From Paracraurococcus lichenis (lineage in GTDB: Bacteria; Pseudomonadota; Alphaproteobacteria; Acetobacterales; Acetobacteraceae), in NCBI RefSeq assembly GCF_030657435.1, contig NZ_JAUTWS010000001.1, positions 310,001 to 374,000 on the forward strand: DNA of 64,000 nucleotides, written 5' to 3'. Made by a program: the position numbers and the translations under genes. The notes beneath the pieces are model-generated. The model saw only the letters and a list, made by a program, of their open reading frames with translations, made no database searches and was not told the DNA's origin. Below are positions 18,986 through 26,878 of the stretch, piece after piece; position 1 is the stretch's first letter, and each line of letters opens with the position of its first letter.

Positions 18986-19132
18986 GTGCAGCCCGAGACC
19001 TGGGCCTGGCTCCTGGCCCATCTGCAAGAGATCTACCAGGGCACGGTGGTGGGCGGCGTCGGCCTGACGCTCGCCTGGTCCAGCCGCATCATCCGCCTGG
19101 GCCGACCCGGCCTGGGCGGGCGGGAGGCGTGA
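18986..19132 (+). CDS. Possible small protein (48 aa), unrecognised
   Basis: In the 470-bp stretch between the MFS start (18824) and the DUF1127 gene, the only plausible reading frame is this 48-residue one. It starts at GTG with CGGAGG about 6 bp upstream and encodes a tryptophan-rich amphipathic N-terminus (ETWAWLLAHLQE) and a short hydrophobic middle (TVVGGVGLTLAWSS). No family is recognised. A CGGGT-CTTA-ACCCG hairpin (18923-18936) lies just upstream. The remaining bases (19133-19297) are GC-rich with no feature I can support. Could be spurious. Confidence 0.3.
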   Translation: MQPETWAWLLAHLQEIYQGTVVGGVGLTLAWSSRIIRLGRPGLGGREA

Positions 19133-19297
19133 CGGCAAAGCATCCGCCGTGACGGGCTCCGGCGCAGGCATCGGGCCTGCGCCACTTGCCCGACCGGCGA
19201 CCTGCAGGGCGCCGCGCGTTCCGGCAGGCCGATCCGGGCCGCCGCGCCCTGCGGCGCCGCGGTCAGCGGTCCGCCCCGGGCGCCCGGCCTTGCGGCG

Positions 19298-19594
19298 TCA
19301 GGCCGCCTGCGAACCCTGGCGGTGCAGGACGTGCTCGATATCGCCGCGGCTGAGGCCGATATCGGCCAGTTCGCGGTCGCTCAGCGAGTTGAGCTCGGCG
19401 CGGATGCGCGCGCGCGCGACCCAGCCGAAGACCGTGTCGCCGAGACGGGCCAGCATCCGGCGGCCGGCTTGCGCGAGCTGCGCCTGATGCGCCTCGGCGG
19501 CCTCGAGCCGCAGCGCCTGGGCGCGCTCCTGCTGGGCATTGGTGGCGGCGGGGAGGAGGTAGGAAGCCTCCGCCGCGGAAAGACGGGCGTCCAT
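19298..19594 (-). CDS. DUF1127 domain protein
   Basis: A 98-residue protein whose C-terminal 45 residues match DUF1127: ARIRAELNSLSDRELADIGLSRGDIEHV, the arginine-rich YjiS-like motif common and multi-copy in alphaproteobacteria. Small DUF1127 proteins have been linked to RNA turnover and phosphate or carbon regulation in related bacteria; this one carries a longer N-terminal helical stretch (AAEASYLLPAATNAQQERAQ). ATG at 19594 is chosen as the first Met before the conserved part. It is divergent from the aminopeptidase gene with 249 bp between starts; that gap holds no other gene I can support. Confidence 0.82.
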   Translation of the reverse strand: MDARLSAAEASYLLPAATNAQQERAQALRLEAAEAHQAQLAQAGRRMLARLGDTVFGWVARARIRAELNSLSDRELADIGLSRGDIEHVLHRQGSQAA

Positions 19595-19843
19595 GGTTTG
19601 GGTATCCAGATTATGCTGCCGGGGTCGCCCGGCACGGTGGGCGGCGGGTCGCCGCCTTCGCAGGTGCAACATAGGTCCGGTGGTGCAGCGTTTGGCGCGC
19701 GAACCGGACAGCCAAGCCATGCAACAGAAGCAGGTCTTCCTGTGGAAGCGTGCGTTTTCGGGTAATCTTCGCCACTTTCCGGCGCCCCCCGATGCGGCAA
19801 GACTCGCCCCGGCCGCCCGCCCCTGATCGAAGGACCCCTCCCC

Positions 19844-21616
19844 ATGAGCCCTGCCGAACGCCTCGCCGCGCTGCGCGCCGCCCTGGAGAAGGCCGGGGTG
19901 CAGGGCTTCCTCGTCCCGCGCGCCGACGAGCATCTCGGCGAATACGTCCCGCCCTCGGGCGAGCGGCTGGCCTGGCTGACCGGCTTCACCGGCAGCGCCG
20001 GCCTCGCCCTGGTGCTGCCGGACCGCGCCGCGCTCTTCACCGATGGCCGCTACACCACCCAGGCGCAGCAGCAGCTCGACCCCGCGCTCTGGGAGTTGCG
20101 GCACATCGTCGACCAGCCGGCGGTGGACTGGCTGAAGGAGCACGCGGCCGGGCGGCGCATCGGCTACGACCCCTGGCTGCACCCGGAGGCCGCGCTGAAG
20201 CGGCTGGAGCCGGCGGGGATCACGCTGGTGCCGCTGCCCACCAATCCGGTGGATGCCATCTGGGCCGACCGCCCGGCGCCGCCCGCGGCAGCCGCCGTGC
20301 CGCACCCGCTGCGCCATGCCGGCCTCGCGGCCGAGGAGAAGCGCAGCGCCGCCGCGGCGCTCCTGCGGGAGGCGAAGGAGGACGCGGCGGTGCTGGCAGA
20401 CAGCCATTCCCTCGCCTGGCTGTTCAACATCCGCGGCGGCGACCTGGACCATACGCCGCTCGCCCTCGGCTTCGGGCTGCTGCGCGACGACGGCTCGGCG
20501 GAGCTTTTCATGGAGCCGGGCAAGGTGCCGCCGGAGACGCGGGCGCATCTCGGCAATGCCGTCACGGTCCGGCCGCGGGAGGCGCTGCCGGGCGCGCTCG
20601 AGGCCCTGGCGGGCCGGACGGTGCGGGTCGATCCGGAGGCGACGCCCGCCTGGTTCGCCGAGACGCTGCGCGCCGCCGGCGCCACCGTCGCGGCCGGCGA
20701 CGACCCGGTGCGGCTGCCGCGCGCCTGCAAGAATCCGGTGGAGCAGCAGGGCGCGCGCGACGCCCACCGGCGCGACGCGGTGGCCCTCGCCCGCTTCCTC
20801 GCCTGGTTCGCCGCCGCGGCGCCGACGGGCCGGGAGACGGAGGTCAGCGCCGCCGACCGGCTGCTGGCCTTCCGGCGGGAGGTGCCGTTGTTCAAGGCCG
20901 AGAGCTTCCCGGCCATCAGCGGCGCCGGGGAGCATGGCGCCGTCATCCACTACCGCGCGACGGAGGCCAGCGACCGGCCGATCCGCCTCGACGAGTGCTA
21001 CCTGATCGACAGCGGGGCGCAGTACCTGGACGGCACCACCGACGTGACGCGGACCCTCTGGACCGGCCCAGGCCCGGCGCCGGCCGCGCTGCGGGAGCGC
21101 TATACCCGCGTGCTGCAGGGCCACATCGCGCTCGCCACGCTGCGCTTCCCGAAGGGCGTCGCCGGCCCGCACCTCGATGCCTTCGCCCGTCGGGCGCTGT
21201 GGGAAGCGGGGCTCGACTACGACCACGGCACCGGCCATGGCGTCGGCAGCTACCTCTCGGTGCATGAGGGGCCGGTGGCCTTCAGCCGCGCCGCCCGGCC
21301 GGTGCCGCTGGCGCCGGGCATGATCCTCTCGGACGAGCCGGGCTACTACCTGCCGGGGCAGTACGGCATCCGGATCGAGAATCTTCTCCTGGTCCGGGAG
21401 GCCGGGCAGCGGCCCGACCAGGTCAAACCCTTCCTGGAATTCGAGACCCTGACCCTCGCGCCCTATGACCGGCGGCTGATCGAGGCGGCGCTGCTCTCCC
21501 CGGCCGAGCGGGCATGGGTGGATGCCTACCAGGCGCGGGTGCTGGCGGAGGTCGGGCCGCATTGCGACCCGGCGACCGCGTCCTGGCTGGCCGCGGCCTG
21601 CGCGCCGCTCACCTGA
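19844..21616 (+). CDS. pepP: Xaa-Pro aminopeptidase (aminopeptidase P, M24B)
   Basis: A 590-residue M24B metallopeptidase of the eukaryote-like long form: two creatinase-N domains (about 1-300) followed by the pita-bread catalytic domain. Metal ligands are visible as Asp389 and Asp400 (LIDSGAQYLDGTTDVTRT), His465 (HGTGHGVGSYLSVHEGP), Glu498 (SDEPGYY) and Glu512 (IRIENLLL). It removes an N-terminal residue preceding proline in cytoplasmic peptides using two Mn/Co ions. It has its own upstream region and converges with the next gene with an 8-bp overlap of the 3' ends. Confidence 0.93.
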   Translation: MSPAERLAALRAALEKAGVQGFLVPRADEHLGEYVPPSGERLAWLTGFTGSAGLALVLPDRAALFTDGRYTTQAQQQLDPALWELRHIVDQPAVDWLKEHAAGRRIGYDPWLHPEAALKRLEPAGITLVPLPTNPVDAIWADRPAPPAAAAVPHPLRHAGLAAEEKRSAAAALLREAKEDAAVLADSHSLAWLFNIRGGDLDHTPLALGFGLLRDDGSAELFMEPGKVPPETRAHLGNAVTVRPREALPGALEALAGRTVRVDPEATPAWFAETLRAAGATVAAGDDPVRLPRACKNPVEQQGARDAHRRDAVALARFLAWFAAAAPTGRETEVSAADRLLAFRREVPLFKAESFPAISGAGEHGAVIHYRATEASDRPIRLDECYLIDSGAQYLDGTTDVTRTLWTGPGPAPAALRERYTRVLQGHIALATLRFPKGVAGPHLDAFARRALWEAGLDYDHGTGHGVGSYLSVHEGPVAFSRAARPVPLAPGMILSDEPGYYLPGQYGIRIENLLLVREAGQRPDQVKPFLEFETLTLAPYDRRLIEAALLSPAERAWVDAYQARVLAEVGPHCDPATASWLAAACAPLT

Positions 21617-22478
21617 AGGCCCAGCGGATCGTCTGCGCCACGCCGAAGGTGCCGGCGCGGATCACCGGCCGGCCGAGCGGCGGCGGCAGCCCGTGCATGC
21701 GCCGCGCCCAGGCGGGCAGCAGGTCCAGCCCGGCCTCCTGGGTCAGGCGCTGCAGCGGCTCCAGCCAGGGGGCCTCGGCCTCGCGGCTCAGCAGGATGCG
21801 CGCCGTCTCCCGCGTGCGGTGGTCCACCCGCAGCTTCGGCCGCATGGCGGCGATGACCGCACGGGCCTCCGCCGCGCTGCGCGGCAGCGGGTCGGCGCCG
21901 AGCAGGCCGCCCACGACCGCCATCTCGGCGAAGTAGCGGTCGCGGTCGGCGGCGGACATGCGCGGCTCGGCATAGCGGATCCAGCCCTGCAGGAAGGTCG
22001 TCGCCTCCGTCACATGCACCCAGGCCAGCAATTCCGGGTCGCTGGCGGCATAGGGGGTGCCGTCCGGCAGGGTGCCGCGGACCTTGTCGTGGATGCCGCG
22101 CACCCGGGCGATGGCCGTCTCGGCCTCCTCCCGGCTGCCATAGGTGGTCAGCGCGATGAAGCGCGCCGTCCGCCGCAGCCGTCCCGCCAGGTCGTGGCGG
22201 AAGCGCGAATGGTCCCAGACGCCGGCCAGCACGGCCGGGTAGAGCATCTGCAGCATCAGCCCGGCGATGCCGCCCACCATCATGGAGGTGACGTCACCAT
22301 GCACCCGCCAGGCGACGGAGCGCGGGCCGAAGAGCCCGTCGCCGCGGCGCATGACGGGCCTTTCGCCGCGGGTGCGGTCGTTGAAGAGGCCGACGATCTG
22401 GTCGGCGATCGCCTGCTTCAGCGGCCGGGCGACCAGGTCGCCCAGCGAGGCAGGGTCGGGAAGGGCGGGGTAGGCCAT
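21609..22478 (-). CDS. Oxygenase MpaB family / DUF2236 protein
   Basis: A 289-residue member of the DUF2236 (MpaB/rubber-oxygenase Lcp-type) family. Family features are GPRSVAWRVHGD near residue 52, HSRF...GRLRRTARF, a DGTPYAASDPELLAWVHVT block whose histidine is a conserved metal/heme-associated residue, and a helical remainder. Members include latex-clearing b-type heme oxygenases and MpaB of mycophenolate synthesis, but most are uncharacterised. The ATG at 22478 starts the conserved MAYPALPDPASLG. A structured 196-bp gap separates it from the amidohydrolase upstream. Confidence 0.85.
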   Translation of the reverse strand: MAYPALPDPASLGDLVARPLKQAIADQIVGLFNDRTRGERPVMRRGDGLFGPRSVAWRVHGDVTSMMVGGIAGLMLQMLYPAVLAGVWDHSRFRHDLAGRLRRTARFIALTTYGSREEAETAIARVRGIHDKVRGTLPDGTPYAASDPELLAWVHVTEATTFLQGWIRYAEPRMSAADRDRYFAEMAVVGGLLGADPLPRSAAEARAVIAAMRPKLRVDHRTRETARILLSREAEAPWLEPLQRLTQEAGLDLLPAWARRMHGLPPPLGRPVIRAGTFGVAQTIRWAFR

Positions 22479-22573
22479 CAGCGCCCCCGGCCCGGGATTA
22501 GGTCGATTGTCCTCACCTCCCGGATGTGGCGTCGGCCCGCACGGGGTCAACGCCATGCCCGGAACGGGAGGCC

Positions 22574-22597
22574 GCGCAAACCCCTCGGGGTTTGCGC
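22574..22597. repeat. Perfect hairpin, 11-bp arms
   Basis: GCGCAAACCCC, two bases, GGGGTTTGCGC. It lies between the DUF2236 gene and the amidohydrolase gene, both on the minus strand, so it could act as a terminator of the amidohydrolase transcript or in the leader of the DUF2236 gene. No T-run follows on either strand. Confidence 0.7.
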
Positions 22598-22608
22598 TCC
22601 GACAAGAT

Positions 22609-22679
22609 CCTGAGCAGGCTTTCGACTCAAGGGTCCGGGCCGCAGGACCTGCGGCCCGGACCGCGAAAGGCTGCTCAGG
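22609..22679. repeat. Nested inverted repeat at the end of the amidohydrolase gene
   Basis: Outer arms are CCTGAGCAGGCTTTCG (22609-22624) and CGAAAGGCTGCTCAGG (22664-22679), paired with one mismatch. Inside is a second palindrome, GGTCCGGGCCGCAGG (22632-22646) and CCTGCGGCCCGGACC (22648-22662), with a single central base. The right outer arm includes the amidohydrolase stop codon (22675-22677). It is likely an intrinsic-type terminator or mRNA 3' stabiliser, unusually large. Confidence 0.75.
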
Positions 22680-23748
22680 CGGCGATGTTCAGCAGCTTCG
22701 CCGCGGTCCGGCCGAGCACGTCGAGCTTCTGCTCGTCGTTCAGCGAATCGCAGGCGAAGATGTGGTCCACCGGCGCCATGGCCCAGGGGTAGGGATAGTC
22801 GCTGCCCAGCACGATCTGCGAGGCGCCGACCTGCGCCTGCAGGTGGCGGATCGCCTCCGGCGAGAAGATCAGCGAGTCGAACCAGATCTGCCTGAGGTAC
22901 TCGGTCGGCTTCTTCGCCAGCTTGACGTTGGGGTCGCAATTGGCCGGCCCGACCAGGCAGGCATGGTCGGAGCGGTCGGCATAGCTCGGCAGGAAGCCGC
23001 CGCCATGCGCGGCGATCACCTTGAGGCCGGAGAAGCGGTCGAAGGTGCCCTCGAAGATCATCTTCGACAGCGCGATGGTGGTGCCGAGCGGGTTGCCGAT
23101 GGCATTCGCCAGCCAGCCATTGCCGCGCAGGCGCCGGTTCAGCTCCGCCACGCCCTGCGGGTGGATGAAGAGGACGGCGCCGAGCTCCTCCGCCTTCTGC
23201 CAGACCGGGTGGAAGCGCGGGTCGGAGAACTCCCAGTCCGCCACGCTGTCGCCGATGGCGGCGCCCTTCAGCCCCTGCCGCCGGATCGCGGTCTCGAGCT
23301 CCTGCACCGCGAGCTGCGGGTCCTGCAGCGTGAGGGAGCAGAAGCCGGCGAAGCGGTCAGAATGCTTCGCGCAGAGCTCGGCCATCTTCTCGTTGTTGAC
23401 CTTGACGATCTGCGCCGCGTTGTCGCGGTCGCGCCGGTACCAGAAGGGATTCACGGAGAGCACCTCCATGTCCACCTTCTGCTGGTCCATGGCGGCGAAG
23501 CGCTGGTTGATGTCGACGAAGGCCTCCTCCGCGCCGCGGACATTGTTCACCAGCACGGAGCGGTCGTTGTCCAGCAGCGGCAGGGTCTCGGCGAAGGCGC
23601 AATGCGCGTGCACGTCGATGGTCTTGACCGGCTTGCCGTTCACCGCGACGGCGACCCGCCGCTGCGCCTGGGCATGCGCCGAGCGCAGCAGGCCGCAACC
23701 GCAGAACAGGGCGCCGGCGGCGCCGAGGAATTCCCTGCGCGAGGTCAT
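22675..23748 (-). CDS. Tat-exported amidohydrolase (ACMSD-like)
   Basis: A 357-residue amidohydrolase-2 family protein. The N-terminus TSRREFLGAAGALFCGC is a twin-arginine signal, so it is folded in the cytoplasm and exported. Metal-binding features are DVHAHC (the HxH pair), FIHPQG, AAHGGGFLPSY and the catalytic aspartate in LGSDYPYPW. Family members (ACMSD, gamma-resorcylate and 5-carboxyvanillate decarboxylases) decarboxylate or hydrolyse aromatic and related acids with one divalent metal. The start is fixed by GGAGGGAA about 9 bp upstream on the minus strand. No pathway genes adjoin it. Confidence 0.85.
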   Translation of the reverse strand: MTSRREFLGAAGALFCGCGLLRSAHAQAQRRVAVAVNGKPVKTIDVHAHCAFAETLPLLDNDRSVLVNNVRGAEEAFVDINQRFAAMDQQKVDMEVLSVNPFWYRRDRDNAAQIVKVNNEKMAELCAKHSDRFAGFCSLTLQDPQLAVQELETAIRRQGLKGAAIGDSVADWEFSDPRFHPVWQKAEELGAVLFIHPQGVAELNRRLRGNGWLANAIGNPLGTTIALSKMIFEGTFDRFSGLKVIAAHGGGFLPSYADRSDHACLVGPANCDPNVKLAKKPTEYLRQIWFDSLIFSPEAIRHLQAQVGASQIVLGSDYPYPWAMAPVDHIFACDSLNDEQKLDVLGRTAAKLLNIAA

Positions 23749-23839
23749 GGACGATCTTCCCTCCTGGTGTGGGTTGGCGGAAGGCTGGAAGGAAGCGGCC
23801 GGGCTGCCAACCGCAATTCGTTGCTGCGCTGCGGCAGCC

Positions 23840-24211
23840 TCAGCGCACGAGCCGCCGCGCGCCATGGGCGGGCCGGTCCGTCGTCAGCAGCCCGGCGGCG
23901 ATGGCGAAGAGCCCGAAGGCGAGGTGCGGCCCGCCGCCGCGGCGGGCGAAGCCGAGCAGCCAGGGCGAGGCGGCGAGCGCCGCGCCGCCCGCGACATCGA
24001 GCGCGAGGTGCTGGCGCATGCTCAGCACCGGCGCGAGGCCAAGCTCGTAATCGGTCAAGGCGGCATAGGCGATGGCGCCGGCCCCGGCGGCCCGCGCGGC
24101 GCGCGCCTCGGGCGAGCCGGGCGGCAGGCGCAGCGCCCGCGGCGCGGCGAGCAGCAGCGCGCCCCAGAGATAGTCGACGAGGCCATGCAGGCGGGTGGGG
24201 ATGACGCGCAT
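23840..24211 (-). CDS. SPW-type small membrane protein
   Basis: A 123-residue protein with four short hydrophobic segments and the family pattern HGLVDYLWGALLLAAP, LTDYELG, HLALDVAGGAALAASPWLLGF. The Ser-Pro-Trp in AASPWLLGF and the HG(L/V)xDY start mark the SPW-repeat/YccF-like uncharacterised inner-membrane family. Function unknown. It lies 91 bp upstream of the amidohydrolase and 49 bp after the next lipoprotein gene on the same strand. Confidence 0.7.
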   Translation of the reverse strand: MRVIPTRLHGLVDYLWGALLLAAPRALRLPPGSPEARAARAAGAGAIAYAALTDYELGLAPVLSMRQHLALDVAGGAALAASPWLLGFARRGGGPHLAFGLFAIAAGLLTTDRPAHGARRLVR

Positions 24212-24260
24212 CGCCGGCCAACGCGGCGCCGGGCGCGGCGTTCGCCGCGGGGAGGCAGCG

Positions 24261-24641
24261 TCACCAGAGACCCGGCCAGCGGCGGGTCCGCTGCGCCTCC
24301 TGCGCCGCGGTCAGCGCCGTCCGCCCCTCCGCGACGCCAGCCTGCATCGGGATCGCGAGCGGCGGCTGCCGCCAGCAATCGACGCGCCCGAGCGAGCGGG
24401 TGCAGTAGGGGGGCGGCGCCGGCGGCGCTTCCTCCGGCGCGCAATAGCCGAGGCCCCGGTCCAGCCGCACCGCCGAGCAGTCCCGCCCGGTCGCGACCGA
24501 GACCACCGCGTCCACCGGCGTCCGGCCGATCACCATGACGCTGCCGATATTGGCCGCGGCCAGGCCGCCGGTCAGCGGCACCGCCGACTCGCAGCCCGCC
24601 GCGAGCAGGACCGGCAGCCCAACCAGCATGCGCAGGATCAT
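24261..24641 (-). CDS. Small putative lipoprotein
   Basis: A 126-residue secreted protein. The N-terminus MILRMLVGLPVLLAAGC has a lipobox (LAAGC) placing the lipidated cysteine at residue 17. After it come IGSVMVIGRTPVDAVVSVATGRDCSAVRLDRGLGYC and a proline-rich turn with CTRSLGRVDCW; four further cysteines could make two disulfides in the periplasm. This resembles conserved alphaproteobacterial lipoproteins of unknown function. It is divergent from the YfgM-like gene. Confidence 0.65.
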   Translation of the reverse strand: MILRMLVGLPVLLAAGCESAVPLTGGLAAANIGSVMVIGRTPVDAVVSVATGRDCSAVRLDRGLGYCAPEEAPPAPPPYCTRSLGRVDCWRQPPLAIPMQAGVAEGRTALTAAQEAQRTRRWPGLW

Positions 24642-24719
24642 GCCCGCATCCTCCGCCGGTCGGGCTTAACGCCCCGCGAAGGGGCTGCTATGCACCGCGC
24701 CTCGCGGAGGGATCACTGC

Positions 24720-25364
24720 GTGGCCGATATCTTCGACGAGGTGGAAGAGGACCTCCGCGCCGAGCGGATGCGGCGGCTGCTGTCCCGCTATGGCAGCCTC
24801 CTCATCGGCGCCGCGCTGCTCGTCCTGCTCGGCGTCGCCGGGCTGCAGGGCTGGCGCTGGTACGAGGCCCGTGGCGCGGCGCAGGCGGCCGGGGCCTATC
24901 TCGCCGCCGGCCGCGACGCCGCCCAGCCCAATGCCGATACCAAGGCCATCGCCCAGCGCTACGACGCCCTCGCCGCCGGGGCGCCGGAGGGCTACCGGAC
25001 GCTCGCCCGGCTGCGCGCCGCGGCGCTGAAGGCCGAATGGGGCGACCGCGCCGGCGCGCTGGCCGACTGGGACGCGGTCGCGCGCGACGGCGGGACGGAT
25101 GCCCTCTACCGCGGGCTGGCGACGCTGCTCTGGGCGCTGCACGCGCTCGACGGCGGCGATGCGGCCGCGATCGAATCCCGCCTCGCGCCGCTGGCCGAGG
25201 GGCCCTGGCGCGCCTCGGTCGAGGAGGTGCGGGCGCTCGCCGCCATGCAGCGCAACGACACCGCGACGGCGAAGCGGCTGCTGACCGGGCTGCGGGGCGA
25301 CATCCAGGCGCCGCAGGGGGTGCGGGACCGGGCCGGGCGCCTGCTCGCGGAACTCGGCGGCTGA
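24720..25364 (+). CDS. YfgM-like tetratricopeptide membrane protein
   Basis: A 214-residue protein with a short cytoplasmic lead (VADIFDEVEEDLRAERMRRLLSRYG), one transmembrane helix around residues 20-42 (LLIGAALLVLLGVAGLQGW), and a periplasmic alpha-helical repeat region rich in alanine. This matches the YfgM/TPR_21 family, an ancillary SecYEG-periplasm chaperone. Start is a GTG with GGAGG 9 bp upstream; an in-frame ATG at 24690 lacks a good ribosome site. The BamB gene follows after 14 bp, the usual YfgM-BamB-Der order, so it is one unit for envelope assembly. Confidence 0.82.
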   Translation: MADIFDEVEEDLRAERMRRLLSRYGSLLIGAALLVLLGVAGLQGWRWYEARGAAQAAGAYLAAGRDAAQPNADTKAIAQRYDALAAGAPEGYRTLARLRAAALKAEWGDRAGALADWDAVARDGGTDALYRGLATLLWALHALDGGDAAAIESRLAPLAEGPWRASVEEVRALAAMQRNDTATAKRLLTGLRGDIQAPQGVRDRAGRLLAELGG

Positions 25365-25378
25365 TGCAAGGAGATCCG

Positions 25379-26731
25379 ATGCGGGGCCTCACCCGAAGGG
25401 CCGTCCTGCTGGGCGGGGCCGGCCTGCTCGCCGGCTGCGAGTCCATCACCGATAGCTTCGACCGCATCTTCGGCGAGCGGAAGGTGCCCCTGAAGGGCGA
25501 CCGCAAGCCGATCCTCGCGGCGGAGAAGCCGCTCGACGTCGATGCGGGCGACACGCGGCCGGTCACGCTGCCGCCACCCACCATGGCGGCGGAGTGGCCG
25601 CAGGCCGGCGGGACCATCGGCCATGCGCCGGGCCATCCGGCGCTGGGGCCGGGGCTGCGGCAGGTCTGGAGCACCTCCATCGGCACCGGCGCGGCCTATC
25701 GCCGCCGCCTGATCGCGCCGCCGATCCTGGCCGGCGGCACGGTCTTCGCGGTGGATGCCTATGGCGAAGTCACCGCCCTCGACGCGGCGACGGGCCGGGA
25801 GCGCTGGTCGCTCGACACCCGCCCGAAGGAGGAGCGGGACGGCGCGCTCGGCGCCGGCCTCGCCTGGGATGGCGGGACGCTCTATGCCGTGACCAGCCTG
25901 GCCGAGGCGATGTCCATCGACCCGGCCACCGGCAAGGTCGGCTGGCGCGTGGCGCTGCCGGCGCCGACCCGCGGCGCGCCGACCGTCGCGGGCGGGCGGC
26001 TCTTCGTCGTCACCACCGAGAACCACCTCATCGCGCTCTCGACCGACGACGGGCAGCGGCAATGGACCTATCGCGGCCAGTCCGTGACCACCATGGTGCT
26101 CGGGCTGCCGGCGCCGGCGGTCGATGGCGAGGTGGTCGTGGCCGGATTCGCCTCGGGCGAGCTGGTGGCGGTCCGCGCCCAGGACGGCCGGATGATCTGG
26201 AGCGAGACGCTGGCCTCGGCGCGCGGCGGCAGCCTGGCCGACATCGCCGCCATCGCCGCCATGCCGGTGATCGACCGCGGCCGGGTGATCGCGGCGGGCC
26301 TCGGCGGCATCACCATCGCGCTCGACCTCCGCTCCGGCCGGCGGCTCTGGGAGCGCGAGGTGGCGGTGGGCGAGACGCCCTGGGTCGCCGGCGACTGGGT
26401 CTTCCTGGTCACCACCGGCGGCGAGCTGGCCTGCCTCGGCCGCGAGGATGGCCGGGTGCGCTGGATCGGCTCGCTCGGGCGGTTCGAGAATCCGGAGAAG
26501 CGGCGCGACCCCATCACCTGGGGGCCGCCGGTGCTGGCCGGCGGGCGGCTGCTGGTCGCGGGCAGCCATGGCCGGATGGTCGAGGTCAACCCGGCCGAGG
26601 GCGAGAAGCTGGCCGAGATCCGCCTGCCCGGCGGGACGACGCTGGAGCCGGCGGTGGCAGAAGGGACGCTCTACCTGCTGACCGATGACGGCTCCGTCGT
26701 GGCCTTCCGCGGGTCGGCCGGGGCGGCCTGA
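25379..26731 (+). CDS. bamB: Outer-membrane assembly lipoprotein BamB
   Basis: A 450-residue lipoprotein: signal MRGLTRRAVLLGGAGLLAGC with the lipidated Cys20, followed by an eight-bladed PQQ-type beta-propeller with repeating Gly-Trp motifs (TALDAATGRERWSLD, SIDPATGKVGWRV, ALSTDDGQRQWTY, CLGREDGRVRWIG). BamB is the propeller subunit of the BAM complex for inserting outer-membrane beta-barrels. Start chosen at ATG 25379 with AAGGAGA upstream; ATG 25364 overlapping the previous stop is less likely. Context (YfgM-like before, Der after) is the conserved arrangement. Confidence 0.92.
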   Translation: MRGLTRRAVLLGGAGLLAGCESITDSFDRIFGERKVPLKGDRKPILAAEKPLDVDAGDTRPVTLPPPTMAAEWPQAGGTIGHAPGHPALGPGLRQVWSTSIGTGAAYRRRLIAPPILAGGTVFAVDAYGEVTALDAATGRERWSLDTRPKEERDGALGAGLAWDGGTLYAVTSLAEAMSIDPATGKVGWRVALPAPTRGAPTVAGGRLFVVTTENHLIALSTDDGQRQWTYRGQSVTTMVLGLPAPAVDGEVVVAGFASGELVAVRAQDGRMIWSETLASARGGSLADIAAIAAMPVIDRGRVIAAGLGGITIALDLRSGRRLWEREVAVGETPWVAGDWVFLVTTGGELACLGREDGRVRWIGSLGRFENPEKRRDPITWGPPVLAGGRLLVAGSHGRMVEVNPAEGEKLAEIRLPGGTTLEPAVAEGTLYLLTDDGSVVAFRGSAGAA

Positions 26732-26878
26732 CCCTCCGCCGGCATCGGTGCCGGTTGCCGGGGGCGCGCCAACGCCGGTCCCCGGAGGCCGGCCGCCGGC
26801 GCGGCATGGCAGCAGGGCGGGCGCCGCGGGGCGCGGCCATTGGCCCTGCCGGCCGCTTTCGGCTATCGGGGGCCTATC

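Noticed and set aside
19298-21562. Long minus-strand frame antisense to pepP that runs into the DUF1127 gene
   Set aside because: Only the last 98 codons (DUF1127) look like protein; the upstream part is the shadow of the aminopeptidase gene.
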